Source of the DNA: Lachnospiraceae bacterium UBA3632
GTDB taxonomy: Bacteria > Bacillota > Clostridia > Lachnospirales > Lachnospiraceae
DNA: 17,442 nucleotides
Direction: 5' to 3'
Assembly: GCA_002373975.1 (NCBI GenBank)
Contig: DFKZ01000082.1
Coordinates: 1,472-18,913 of the forward strand
Both the position numbers and the translations under genes were made by a program. The notes below the pieces were generated by a model that was given only the letters and a program-made list of their open reading frames with translations, made no database searches and had not been told where the DNA came from. Below, piece by piece: positions 1 through 6,918 of this stretch. Each line of letters starts with the position of its first letter. Position 1 is the stretch's first letter.

Positions 1-297
1 AGAGTGTTCAGACCTTTCCCCGGTGAGGAATTTGCAGCGGCACTTAAGGGCTGCAAGGCAGTAGCTATCATGGACCGTTCGGAGAGCTATTCTACACAGG
101 GCGGACCTCTCGGCGCAGAGCTTACCGCAGCAATGTACCGCGGAAAATGCACTGCGGAGACAGTAAATATTATGTATGGCCTTTCCGGAAGAGATGTTAA
201 GGTTGAAGATATCGAAGGAGTATTTGAAAATCTTCAGAAGCTCGCAGCAGGAGAGATTACTTACGATCAGTATCCTTACCTCGGACTCAGAGAGTAA
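1..297 (+). CDS. porA: 2-oxoacid (pyruvate):ferredoxin oxidoreductase alpha subunit, 3' end only
   Basis: This is the C-terminal part of the alpha subunit of a pyruvate/2-oxoacid:ferredoxin oxidoreductase, which with the beta subunit oxidatively decarboxylates a 2-oxoacid to acyl-CoA, CO2 and reduced ferredoxin in the cytoplasm. The frame is open from base 1 and ends at TAA 295-297, so the 5' end lies outside the window. The visible 98 residues contain the C-terminal (transketolase C-like) domain signature: RPFPGEE, then AVAIMDRSESYSTQGGPLGAE, as in the PorA family. The beta subunit lies downstream at 3230, but only after three unrelated genes, which is unusual because porA and porB are normally adjacent. 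Assignment to the PorA family is firm. Pyruvate rather than another 2-oxoacid as substrate is the default guess. Confidence 0.9.
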   Translation, partial: RVFRPFPGEEFAAALKGCKAVAIMDRSESYSTQGGPLGAELTAAMYRGKCTAETVNIMYGLSGRDVKVEDIEGVFENLQKLAAGEITYDQYPYLGLRE

Positions 298-300
298 TAT

Positions 301-1065
301 ATGAAAACAAGGAAGTTTATCATTGTATTAATTTCATCATTGATATCGTTTACTTTGTGTGGTTGCGGAGCCAGATCTCTATCCCAAGACTATGGAGTGA
401 CGAATGCGTATGGTCATTATTATGCGGATTTTTACAGGCCTTCCCGGCCTTTGGGTAGCAGTACTCCCGGTATTACATCTACGGAAGAAGATGAACCTGC
501 TGCACCTGTAAGTGAATCTATTGAATCAGAAGCAGTTGAAACCACTGTTCCGGTTAGCGAAACTGTCGCAGAAGCTGAATCGGATGCTCTGATAAACGAG
601 ACTGTCGAAGAAGTTGAACCGGTTATAAACCCTGAAGAAAATTATATTGCACCTGAAGAAGGTTTACCGGGTTGGGTTGAACTAAACGGATTTTCTATTA
701 AAGATGATATGATCGCAGTTGCCACGGATTCATCACTTACGGTATACGGCAGCCATTCAAATGAAACGTCGTATCCTTTGATTTTTTTCCATAAATTTGA
801 TTCAAGCGGAAATCAGATTGAAACCATATGGTATGTAATAATTGATAATGCCGAACTTGCAAAAAATATATATGAGGATTGTTTTTTACCTGACAGTAAG
901 TATGACAACTGGGGCAAAAATGATGGATATTTTGGTGATATCTGGAAATTAAGCGATAATGTTATATTCGCTGTTGTTCCAACAGAGTCTCAAACACGTT
1001 CTGCACTTGAAGATCATATTAACTTTATGAGTTCGGAACACTCAACACCTGTATATTACAAATAG
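301..1065 (+). CDS. Predicted lipoprotein with acidic Ser/Thr/Glu-rich linker, unknown function
   Basis: A 254-residue exported protein that I do not recognise beyond its layout. The N-terminus is a lipoprotein signal peptide: basic MKTRK, a hydrophobic stretch to about residue 19, and a lipobox L-C-G-C with the lipidated Cys at 22. Residues about 55-115 are a low-complexity linker rich in Glu, Ser, Thr, Val and Pro. Residues about 120-254 look like a small globular domain with many aromatics (motifs WYVIIDN, DNWGKNDGYFGDIW, VIFAVVP). The ATG lies only 3 nt after the porA stop and has just a weak AG-rich stretch before it, so translation may be coupled to porA. It leads a three-gene group (301-3175) that separates porA from porB, and a membrane or cell-surface role fits its neighbours. 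The region is visibly AT-richer than porB. Confidence 0.8.
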   Translation: MKTRKFIIVLISSLISFTLCGCGARSLSQDYGVTNAYGHYYADFYRPSRPLGSSTPGITSTEEDEPAAPVSESIESEAVETTVPVSETVAEAESDALINETVEEVEPVINPEENYIAPEEGLPGWVELNGFSIKDDMIAVATDSSLTVYGSHSNETSYPLIFFHKFDSSGNQIETIWYVIIDNAELAKNIYEDCFLPDSKYDNWGKNDGYFGDIWKLSDNVIFAVVPTESQTRSALEDHINFMSSEHSTPVYYK

Positions 1066-1082
1066 TTTGTAAGGATAAGGAA

Positions 1083-1475
1083 ATGAATAAACAGGAACGC
1101 GAAGCAAAAATATCGGAACTTAAGAATTCAGTTGAAGAGCATAAAAAGCAGATCGAATTGCTTGAAAGTCAGATATCCGATCTGGTAAACGCGAATGTCT
1201 GTCCAAACTGCGGCGAGGATCTTGATGAAGATGCACTTTTCTGTGCTGCCTGCGGAACAAGGATAATCAAAGAAAGCGAAGTATCTTCCGACAAATGCCC
1301 TCAATGTGAGGCTCCGATCAAACCGGGAATGAAATTCTGCATTAGGTGTGGCTTTAAACTTGAGGAATCCGTGACAAGTACACCCGAAGTGCCGCCAATA
1401 AGAAAATGCCCTAATTGCGGAACTGAACTTAAAGATGATTCACTGTTTTGCTATATGTGTGGTACTAAGGTTTGA
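1083..1475 (+). CDS. Small protein with N-terminal coiled coil and three double-CxxC zinc ribbons
   Basis: A 130-residue protein starting with a probable coiled coil (residues about 3-36, Glu/Lys/Leu-rich). Three zinc ribbons of identical spacing follow, CxxC-x10-CxxC: Cys 40/43/54/57, Cys 72/75/86/89 and Cys 109/112/123/126. Each should bind one Zn. There is no signal peptide or membrane segment, so it is probably cytoplasmic or bound to a membrane partner. A good ribosome binding site (AAGGATAAGG) lies just before ATG 1083. The next gene begins with a ribbon of the same spacing, which suggests recent duplication or a matched pair. Zinc-ribbon proteins of this kind in Firmicutes are usually of unknown role, and a scaffold or protein-interaction role is only inference. 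Confidence 0.82.
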   Translation: MNKQEREAKISELKNSVEEHKKQIELLESQISDLVNANVCPNCGEDLDEDALFCAACGTRIIKESEVSSDKCPQCEAPIKPGMKFCIRCGFKLEESVTSTPEVPPIRKCPNCGTELKDDSLFCYMCGTKV

Positions 1476-1501
1476 CCGACTGCTGATTGGAGACTGGTAT
1501 C

Positions 1502-3175
1502 GTGTTTTACTGTAAATATTGTGGCAGACAATTAAATGATGGTGCCTTGTTCTGCGATAAATGCGGGAACAGGATTGCTCCTCAAAATGAGGAAGCAATA
1601 GTCCCCAAGGAAAACACTGTTGTTGAAGAAGTTTTACGGAGCAAAGAAAACACAGTTGTTGAAGAAACTCCGCAGAAAGAAGAATATATCTTAAAAACCG
1701 GAGTGTTATCAAGAATCGCTGACAAGATGGGCTACAAAGCTCTCGTTGTGTTACTGGGTGTTTTTTCAATAGCTTCTTCAGTGCTTTTTCTGATCACAGC
1801 TGGTTGGGGATTTGCAGTTTTTTTAAATGTTATTGCCGTCGGAATAACGGTATTTTTGTGGGTCAGGCGCAGTTTTGAAAACAGGATGCTGTTTGCAATA
1901 CCTATGTTGATTTTTGGCACAAGAATCATTATTCAGGATATTGTTATGGCTTTTACCCGGACAAGATTTATGTTCCCGGTTATTGATGTCCTGATACAAC
2001 TTATCGTGCTGGCAGTATTGGTGCTTTATATACTTAGAATGTGTAATGTCCTTAACCGCAAGAAGGCATCACCTGCCATCTGCATATTACTGTTTATACA
2101 GATGTTTTTTGTATTACTGGAAGGATTTGCCAATATGAGTTCAGGTGTGGCAGTCCCTTTAAACAGCGCTTTAGAAAAAGAGTTGAGGACAGACAGACTC
2201 ATGTCGTTTTGGGCTATGCTTGGCTGGATACTATTCCTTCTTTCCCAGGTATTGCTCGAGCTGTTATCGGCAGTTAATGTTCAGAAAGAAGAGTATTCGG
2301 AACCCGTAGTAGCTGACGCCGAATCGCGAAAAGAGTATATTTCAAAGCTATACAGCAAAGAGTCTGCACAGCCGTCCAAACCCGAAGTAAAGGTCTTCAT
2401 TCCGGAATCCTATGTAAGAGAGAATGAGGAGAAAAAAGCCCGGGAGAAAGAGGAAGAAGAACAAAGAGCAGTAGAAAAAACAGCGGTAGAAAAAACAGCC
2501 TCGGCAGAAGTAGTTGCTAAAGCAGATGAAGCCGCTGCTCCAACCGTAGGGAAAGATTCTCCCCAAACAGGGAGTTTTGTGGATTTAGACGAAGTAATAA
2601 TAGATGAGAAGATATCCGCGTTCAAATTTACGAATGCATATAAGATATATAATACGACCGGCCATCAGGTAGGTGCGATCGAACAGGTAAATCAGGTTTC
2701 CGGCGGTGCCATGGCGGCCCAGATCCTTTTCGGAAGCAAAATGAAAGCTGTGCAGGCGTTTGAATTTAACATCGTTGACAACGAGGGTAAACGAATTGCC
2801 GGATTAAAGCGCGACGGTTTAGGTGGAGGAGTAAGTGCCGTGCGCACTATGAGTGTCAGTGATGCAGATGGATCTGCACTTGGAACGGTGCATGTTATTC
2901 CGCACGCATGGCTGCCGAGCTTTGATATCAGGAATACAAGAGGTGACACGATCTGCAGCATAGAGAGTGACTGGAAGGGATATGTATATACTCTTAAATC
3001 CCCCACCGGGTCGGAACTTGGAATGATAAATAAAAAGTGGACGGGATTAGCCAGGGAGTATTTCACAACCGCGGATAAGTACCAGGTAAAGCTTTATGAT
3101 GATCTTCGCGGTAAAAACAGGCTGCTGATATTCACGGCTTCGGTTTTGATCGACATTATATCTCATGAAATCTGA
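1502..3175 (+). CDS. Zinc-ribbon, multi-TM protein with C-terminal phospholipid scramblase/LURP-one-like domain
   Basis: A membrane protein of 557 residues from GTG 1502. I prefer this start because GGAG (1489-1492) sits 9 nt upstream and the product then opens MFYCKYCG, as zinc-ribbon proteins usually do. An in-frame TTG at 1487 would add five residues but lacks a clear ribosome binding site. Order: zinc ribbon Cys 4/7/18/21 with x10 spacing; a linker with a repeated KENTVVEE; about six hydrophobic segments (roughly 80-99, 101-121, 130-149, 158-180, 191-208, 236-258); a charged Glu/Lys/Ala coiled region (about 275-350); and a beta-rich C-terminal domain (about 370-557). That domain resembles the scramblase/Tubby-C superfamily: repeated strand-turn units, then INKKWTGLAREYFTTADKY and a hydrophobic final helix FTASVLIDI. 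Eukaryotic scramblases end in the same K-W-x-G-x-x-R-E-x-F-T-x-A-D pattern followed by a hydrophobic helix. The activity is untested, and the domain may simply be a lipid- or partner-binding fold. Confidence 0.78.
   Translation: MFYCKYCGRQLNDGALFCDKCGNRIAPQNEEAIVPKENTVVEEVLRSKENTVVEETPQKEEYILKTGVLSRIADKMGYKALVVLLGVFSIASSVLFLITAGWGFAVFLNVIAVGITVFLWVRRSFENRMLFAIPMLIFGTRIIIQDIVMAFTRTRFMFPVIDVLIQLIVLAVLVLYILRMCNVLNRKKASPAICILLFIQMFFVLLEGFANMSSGVAVPLNSALEKELRTDRLMSFWAMLGWILFLLSQVLLELLSAVNVQKEEYSEPVVADAESRKEYISKLYSKESAQPSKPEVKVFIPESYVRENEEKKAREKEEEEQRAVEKTAVEKTASAEVVAKADEAAAPTVGKDSPQTGSFVDLDEVIIDEKISAFKFTNAYKIYNTTGHQVGAIEQVNQVSGGAMAAQILFGSKMKAVQAFEFNIVDNEGKRIAGLKRDGLGGGVSAVRTMSVSDADGSALGTVHVIPHAWLPSFDIRNTRGDTICSIESDWKGYVYTLKSPTGSELGMINKKWTGLAREYFTTADKYQVKLYDDLRGKNRLLIFTASVLIDIISHEI
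1607..1666 (+). repeat. Imperfect in-gene duplication encoding KENTVVEE twice
   Basis: The 24 bases at 1607-1630 recur at 1643-1666 with 22 of 24 identical, a 36-nt period that keeps the reading frame. It encodes KENTVVEE twice in the linker between the zinc ribbon and the first membrane segment, and looks like a recent slippage duplication. Confidence 0.8.
2468..2497 (+). repeat. 15-nt tandem repeat in the charged linker
   Basis: Two adjacent 15-nt units, 2468-2482 and 2483-2497, differ by one base and encode AVEKT twice. They lie in the low-complexity Glu/Lys/Ala linker before the scramblase-like domain, and a linker-length polymorphism between strains would be expected here. Confidence 0.75.
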
Positions 3176-3176
3176 C

Positions 3177-3199
3177 TTCATAAACAGGCGGTTTATGAA
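3177..3199. repeat. Perfect 9-bp inverted repeat between the inserted genes and porB
   Basis: TTCATAAAC (3177-3185) and GTTTATGAA (3191-3199) are perfect inverted copies around a 5-nt loop AGGCG. The hairpin begins directly after the TGA of the scramblase-like gene and ends 18 nt before the porB ribosome binding site. No T-run follows, so it is not a classical intrinsic terminator. It could be an mRNA-stability or processing hairpin, or a mark of the cassette boundary. Confidence 0.6.
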
Positions 3200-3229
3200 A
3201 GATAAGACAAATACAGTAAAGGACAGAAC

Positions 3230-4171
3230 ATGGAACAATCAGTATTTAATTTCAAGGAAATACAGGAAAGGGAAGAGCGTCTTGCACCGGGTCACAGAAT
3301 GTGCGCGGGCTGCGGCGGTACTATCGCAGTAAGAAACGTGTTAAAGGCGCTTCACCCGGGAGATAAAGCAGTTGTGGGAAATGCCACCGGATGTCTCGAG
3401 GTTTCGACCTACACATACCCCTACACTGCATATCAGGACAGCTATATCCACACCGCATTCGAGAGTGCGGGTGCGACATTATCCGGCGCCGAGACGGCAT
3501 TCAAGGCTTTAAAAAAGCGCGGGAAGATCGATGAGACATACAAATTCATCACTTTCGGCGGAGACGGCGGAACTTATGATATCGGCCTTCAGTCTCTGTC
3601 GGGAGCAATGGAGCGCGGACATGACATGGTGTATGTCTGCTATGATAACGGCGCGTATATGAACACAGGTATCCAGCGTTCATCCGCTACTCCCATGTAT
3701 GCCGACACCACGACTACGCCTTCCGGAAAATGCTCGAACGGAAAGCCTCAGACCCGCAAGGATCTGGCTGCTATCATGGCTGCCCACAATATACCTTATG
3801 TGGCACAGACTACATTTATTTCGAATTTCAAAGATCTGTATGTAAAATCGGAGCGTGCGATCTATACTCCCGGTCCCGCTTTTCTTAATATTCTTGCTCC
3901 ATGCCCGAGAGGATGGAGATATGATACGCCCGATCTTCCCGAGATCTGTAAGCTTGCTGTGGAAACCTGCTATTGGCCTTTGTTCGAAGTGATAGAGGGC
4001 AAGTGGATCGTAAACTACAGGCCGAAAAACAAGCTTCCTCTTGAAGATTTCCTTGTTAAGCAGGGAAGATTCAAACATCTCTTTAAGCCTGAGAATCAGT
4101 ATCTCATCGAAGCTTTCCAGGAAGAGGTGGACAGAAGGTGGGAAGAACTTCTTACCCGGAGTGACTCATGA
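3230..4171 (+). CDS. porB: 2-oxoacid (pyruvate):ferredoxin oxidoreductase beta subunit (TPP-binding)
   Basis: A 313-residue beta subunit that binds thiamine diphosphate and an Fe-S cluster in the pyruvate:ferredoxin oxidoreductase complex. Visible hallmarks are the Cys pairs in RMCAGCGG (Cys 25, 28), Cys 55 in ATGCLE and Cys 225 in APCPRGW, the expected set of [4Fe-4S] ligands. The TPP/Mg motif is GGDGGTYDIG (Asp 112) with the downstream Asn 140 in YDNGAYMNTG. AAAGGA (3218-3223) sits 6 nt before ATG 3230. Length is normal for the family and no lesions are seen. Its partner porA ends at 297, so the pair is split by a 2.9-kb insert, and whether porB is still transcribed from the porA promoter is unknown. 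The last four bases (ATGA) overlap the next start, indicating translational coupling to the carboxypeptidase gene. Confidence 0.95.
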   Translation: MEQSVFNFKEIQEREERLAPGHRMCAGCGGTIAVRNVLKALHPGDKAVVGNATGCLEVSTYTYPYTAYQDSYIHTAFESAGATLSGAETAFKALKKRGKIDETYKFITFGGDGGTYDIGLQSLSGAMERGHDMVYVCYDNGAYMNTGIQRSSATPMYADTTTTPSGKCSNGKPQTRKDLAAIMAAHNIPYVAQTTFISNFKDLYVKSERAIYTPGPAFLNILAPCPRGWRYDTPDLPEICKLAVETCYWPLFEVIEGKWIVNYRPKNKLPLEDFLVKQGRFKHLFKPENQYLIEAFQEEVDRRWEELLTRSDS

Positions 4172-5424
4172 ACGAATATGATATCTATTCCGACGAGGAA
4201 TACGAGAGAAAAAGAAAGATCAGACAAGCCAGAATAGAGGCTGAGAAAGCGAGACAGCAGCGCAATAAAAAACTATTTCTGGGCGGTCTGATCATCTTTG
4301 CGTGTGTATGCATTATCGCAGTTCCGTCGGTGTTAATTATAAAAAGCATATCTAAAAAGGCCGCTGCCAACAAAGCGGCAAAGGAAGCAGAGATCGAAGC
4401 GATAGCCGAAGCGGACAGGCAGGCTGCGCTGGAAGCAGAAGCAGCACTCGAAGAGGCTCAGGAAGAGACTCCTGCCACTTCCGAAGGCGGTGAATTCGGC
4501 GGAAACGGAAGCCCCGATGAAAGCAGTGACTATCCCTCTTATGACAGCGAGGCATTTGTTAAGCAGTTTGATCTGGATGGCTCCAAATACGTATTTACTG
4601 CAGATGATTCGACGGTTTCTATGACAAGCGATGAGTTTGTATCCGAATACGGTATCGTTATAAGAGTCGATGATGGAAAGGTGCTCGCTTCGAAGGACGG
4701 ATTTGTAAAGATGTTCCCGGCATCCATGACAAAGCTTATGACTGTGCTCACCGCAAGGCAGTATATAAGCGAAGCTCAGCTTGATGAATCCATAGCTGTA
4801 AGCCAGCTGGCCATCGATTATGATTATCTTCATAAGTGTTCAAGCGCCGGATTTGATGCAAAGGAAGTAGTTACAGTGAGGGATCTTTTCTACGGTACAA
4901 TACTTCCTTCCGGCGGAGATGCGGCATATATGCTAGCGCTTTATGTTGCTGGATCCCACGAAGCATTTGTGGATATGATGAACGAGAACTGCAAAGCTCT
5001 CGGTATATCGGAGACATCTCATTTTGCCAATTGCGTAGGTATATATGATGATGCGAATTACAGTACTTGTAATGATATCGCAGTGATCCTTGCAGCCGCA
5101 ATGGATGATCCGATCCTTGCTGAGATACTTGGCACAAGAAGATACACTACATCCCTTACGGAAGAACATCCCGAGGGACTTGACCTTTCAAACTGGTTCC
5201 TGAGACGTATCGAGGATAAGGATACCGGCGGATATGTAGCCGGTGCAAAGACAGGATTTGTAAATGAGTCGGGTTCCTGCGGCGCAAGCTTTATGCAGGG
5301 CGATGACGGACATATGTATATCTGCGTGAGCGGAAAGGCATGGAGCTCGTGGAGATGTATTTACGACCACGTGGCGGCATATAATATCTATGCCATAGGA
5401 AACACAGAATATCATAAGCAATGA
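4168..5424 (+). CDS. Membrane-anchored D-alanyl-D-alanine carboxypeptidase (peptidase S11, PBP5-like)
   Basis: A 418-residue penicillin-binding-protein-type carboxypeptidase that should trim the terminal D-Ala of peptidoglycan stem peptides on the outer face of the membrane. The N-terminal 35 residues are charged and cytoplasmic. A single membrane anchor covers about 36-58, followed by a long Ala/Glu-rich linker (about 62-105). The S11 domain runs from about 155 to 415. Catalytic motifs: SxxK is S186-M-T-K189 in FPASMTKLM, and KTG is K361-T-G363 in GAKTGFVNE. The middle SxN motif reads S248-G-G250 in LPSGGDAA, with Gly replacing the usual Asn. There is no C-terminal amphipathic anchor domain of the PBP5 type, and the N-terminal anchor may replace it. 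The ATG overlaps the porB stop (ATGA). Family assignment is sure; a dacA/dacF name is not given because paralogues are common. Confidence 0.92.
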   Translation: MNEYDIYSDEEYERKRKIRQARIEAEKARQQRNKKLFLGGLIIFACVCIIAVPSVLIIKSISKKAAANKAAKEAEIEAIAEADRQAALEAEAALEEAQEETPATSEGGEFGGNGSPDESSDYPSYDSEAFVKQFDLDGSKYVFTADDSTVSMTSDEFVSEYGIVIRVDDGKVLASKDGFVKMFPASMTKLMTVLTARQYISEAQLDESIAVSQLAIDYDYLHKCSSAGFDAKEVVTVRDLFYGTILPSGGDAAYMLALYVAGSHEAFVDMMNENCKALGISETSHFANCVGIYDDANYSTCNDIAVILAAAMDDPILAEILGTRRYTTSLTEEHPEGLDLSNWFLRRIEDKDTGGYVAGAKTGFVNESGSCGASFMQGDDGHMYICVSGKAWSSWRCIYDHVAAYNIYAIGNTEYHKQ

Positions 5425-5445
5425 TATATATTAGGATCTGTTTAT

Positions 5446-5925
5446 ATGAATAATGATAAACTGACTGTTTATGTGGATGGAAGCTATAATGACGCACTGA
5501 AAAGATATGCATTCGGCTGCGTATTTATCCTTGATGACGGCGAAGTGTATCTTGCACTCGGAAACGGAGATAACCCGGAATCTTTAAAGCAGAGGAATGT
5601 GACCGGAGAGATGCTGGGTGCCATGTATGCTGTTCAGTGCGCAAGAAAGAGCGGCTATAAATCCATTGACATATATTATGATTACAGCGGTATAGAATGC
5701 TGGGTTACCGGCGAATGGAAAGCCAAAAATGAGCTTACGCAAAAATACCGTGATGCCATGAGGGGATGGGGCAGCGATATTAAGATAGCTTTTCATAAGG
5801 TCGAGGGACATTCAGGAGATAAGTACAACGATCTGGCTGATAAGACGGCTAAGCGGGGGCTGGAGGAAGGATCGGGTGTTCCGCCGGTGCGTGATATATT
5901 AGAGTTAGAGTTTTGTGATAAGTGA
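5446..5925 (+). CDS. Ribonuclease HI (RNase H-fold, stand-alone)
   Basis: A 159-residue RNase HI that cleaves the RNA strand of RNA:DNA hybrids, such as R-loops or primers. The acidic catalytic set is present: Asp 11 in YVDGSY, Glu 55 in TGEMLGAMYA, Asp 79 in YYDYSG and Asp 129 in YNDLADKTAK, with the flexible-loop His 122 in VEGHSGD. The length matches a bare RNase H domain, without the N-terminal hybrid-binding (caulimovirus VI-like) domain that many Firmicute homologues carry. AGGAT (5433-5437) lies 8 nt before ATG 5446. The gene follows the carboxypeptidase after 21 nt. Its TGA stop (5923-5925) falls inside the first word, AGTGACGG, of the intergenic repeat block that follows. Confidence 0.9.
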   Translation: MNNDKLTVYVDGSYNDALKRYAFGCVFILDDGEVYLALGNGDNPESLKQRNVTGEMLGAMYAVQCARKSGYKSIDIYYDYSGIECWVTGEWKAKNELTQKYRDAMRGWGSDIKIAFHKVEGHSGDKYNDLADKTAKRGLEEGSGVPPVRDILELEFCDK

Positions 5926-6097
5926 CGGTTTCTTCCCGCATGTATATGTATCCGGCACCGCTTCGCAGCTATGGGTCTTCGAGCAGCGATAGCAGATGCC
6001 GGCTGCGTACTTTGCAGCGGCATGAAATTCCGTTATGAACCAAAACGAAATTTCATACGAAGTATCTGCGTAGGACGTTTTGTTCTTAAAAACGTCC
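5921..6097. repeat. Hairpin-rich intergenic element, copy 1
   Basis: The gap between the RNase H and rluF genes (5926-6159) holds several stem-loops in a row: CCGGCA (5952-5957) with TGCCGG (5997-6002), enclosing GCTAT/ATAGC; TGCCGGCTGC (5997-6006) with GCAGCGGCA (6014-6022), one bulged base; ATGAAATTCCGTT (6022-6034) with AACGAAATTTCAT (6044-6056), 12 of 13 paired; and GGACGTTTT (6073-6081) with AAAACGTCC (6089-6097), perfect. The first and second share bases, so they are alternatives. The first half shares, in the same order, the words AGTGACGG, CGCAT, GTAT, ACCGC, CGCAGC, CTTCGAGCA and TGCCGGC with the block at 17217-17407. I infer a dispersed intergenic repeat family or structured RNA. 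No protein is encoded, although the rluF frame happens to stay open back to 5971. Confidence 0.6.
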
Positions 6098-6159
6098 GAT
6101 CAGCCTCGGACACATTGCCGGATTACATAGTACATGCAGAAAGAAACCTGTTTAAGATA

Positions 6160-6858
6160 ATGACAAAAATAGAAATCCGAATAAATAAATATATCGCGTC
6201 CTGTGGAGTTTGTTCGAGGAGAGATGCGGATAAGCTGATAGATGAGGGTAAGGTGTTTGTTGACGGTGTGAGGGCTGAGTCCGGAATGAAGGTGACCGGA
6301 GAGGAAGAGATCATCGTTAACGGAAAGGCACTAAATAAGCCTGACAGAAAGGTTTATCTTGCTTTTTACAAGCCTGTCGGAGTGACGGTAAGTGAAAAGG
6401 ATGCACACGCCGAGAAGCTTATCGGTGAGCTCATCGATTATCCCGTGAGAGTCACCTACGCCGGAAGGCTTGATAAGGATTCGGAAGGCCTTATGATCCT
6501 TACAAACGACGGCGATCTGATAGAAGAAATGATGCGGGGTGCAAATAAGCATGAGAAAGAATATGTTGTCCGCATTGATAAAGAAGTAACGGATGAGCTT
6601 GTGCGCAGGTTTGAGGAAGGTATTTATCTGAAAGATCTGGATGCTAAAACAAGGCCTGCTAAGATTACCAACAGATCAAAATATACATTTAGTGTTATCA
6701 TAGATCAGGGGCTCAACCGGCAGATAAGACGTATGTGCAAAGCATGCGGAGCAAACGTTGTTTCCCTTAAGCGCATCAGAATCGAGGATCTTCTTCTTGG
6801 TGACCTTAAGCCGGGCGAGTGGAGAGAAATATCAAAAGAGCAAATTAGAAAAGCATGA
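6160..6858 (+). CDS. rluF: 23S rRNA pseudouridine synthase, RluF type (RsuA/RluB/E/F family)
   Basis: A 232-residue pseudouridine synthase. An S4 RNA-binding domain at residues about 6-52 (RINKYIASCGVCSRRDADK) is followed by the catalytic domain at about 64-225. The catalytic Asp is D105 in AGRLDKDSEG. HEKEYVVRIDKE and QGLNRQIRRMC are typical of this family, and HEKEYxVxxDKxxTxE in particular recalls RluF, which modifies the U2604 region of 23S rRNA. Assignment to RluF rather than RluB/E is from motif memory. The frame stays open upstream to ATG 5971, but that extension translates the hairpin-rich intergenic element and has no family similarity. ATG 6160, directly before MTKIEIRINKY, is where homologues begin. 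No strong ribosome binding site is seen before it. Confidence 0.87.
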   Translation: MTKIEIRINKYIASCGVCSRRDADKLIDEGKVFVDGVRAESGMKVTGEEEIIVNGKALNKPDRKVYLAFYKPVGVTVSEKDAHAEKLIGELIDYPVRVTYAGRLDKDSEGLMILTNDGDLIEEMMRGANKHEKEYVVRIDKEVTDELVRRFEEGIYLKDLDAKTRPAKITNRSKYTFSVIIDQGLNRQIRRMCKACGANVVSLKRIRIEDLLLGDLKPGEWREISKEQIRKA

Positions 6859-6895
6859 TCCAACTGCTGCGAAAGCAGTATTTATGTCAGATCAT
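6855..6895 (+). other. Nested hairpin between rluF and the ligase gene
   Basis: ACTGCT (6863-6868) and AGCAGT (6874-6879) form a perfect 6-bp stem with loop GCGAA. An outer pair ATGATC (6855-6860) and GATCAT (6890-6895) encloses it and overlaps the rluF stop codon. A T-run is missing, so it is a weak candidate for a terminator or for an mRNA-processing or stability structure. Confidence 0.4.
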
Positions 6896-6918
6896 AATTG
6901 ATTATTATTTGAGGTATT

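Noticed and set aside
1487..1501. TTG 1487 as start of the scramblase-like protein
   Set aside because: No ribosome binding site precedes it, and its own first bases (TTGGAG) serve as one for GTG 1502.
5971..6159. 63-residue N-terminal extension of the pseudouridine synthase from ATG 5971
   Set aside because: The extension reads through the hairpin-rich intergenic element and lacks S4-family similarity. The family begins at MTKIEIRINKY (6160).
6381..6388. AGTGACGG inside the pseudouridine synthase gene as a further repeat copy
   Set aside because: It encodes the conserved Gly-Val-Thr of the enzyme and none of the other repeat words follow. It shows that this 8-mer alone is not diagnostic.
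6863..6885. Intrinsic terminator after the pseudouridine synthase gene
   Set aside because: The 6-bp stem is followed by ATTTATG rather than a T-run.
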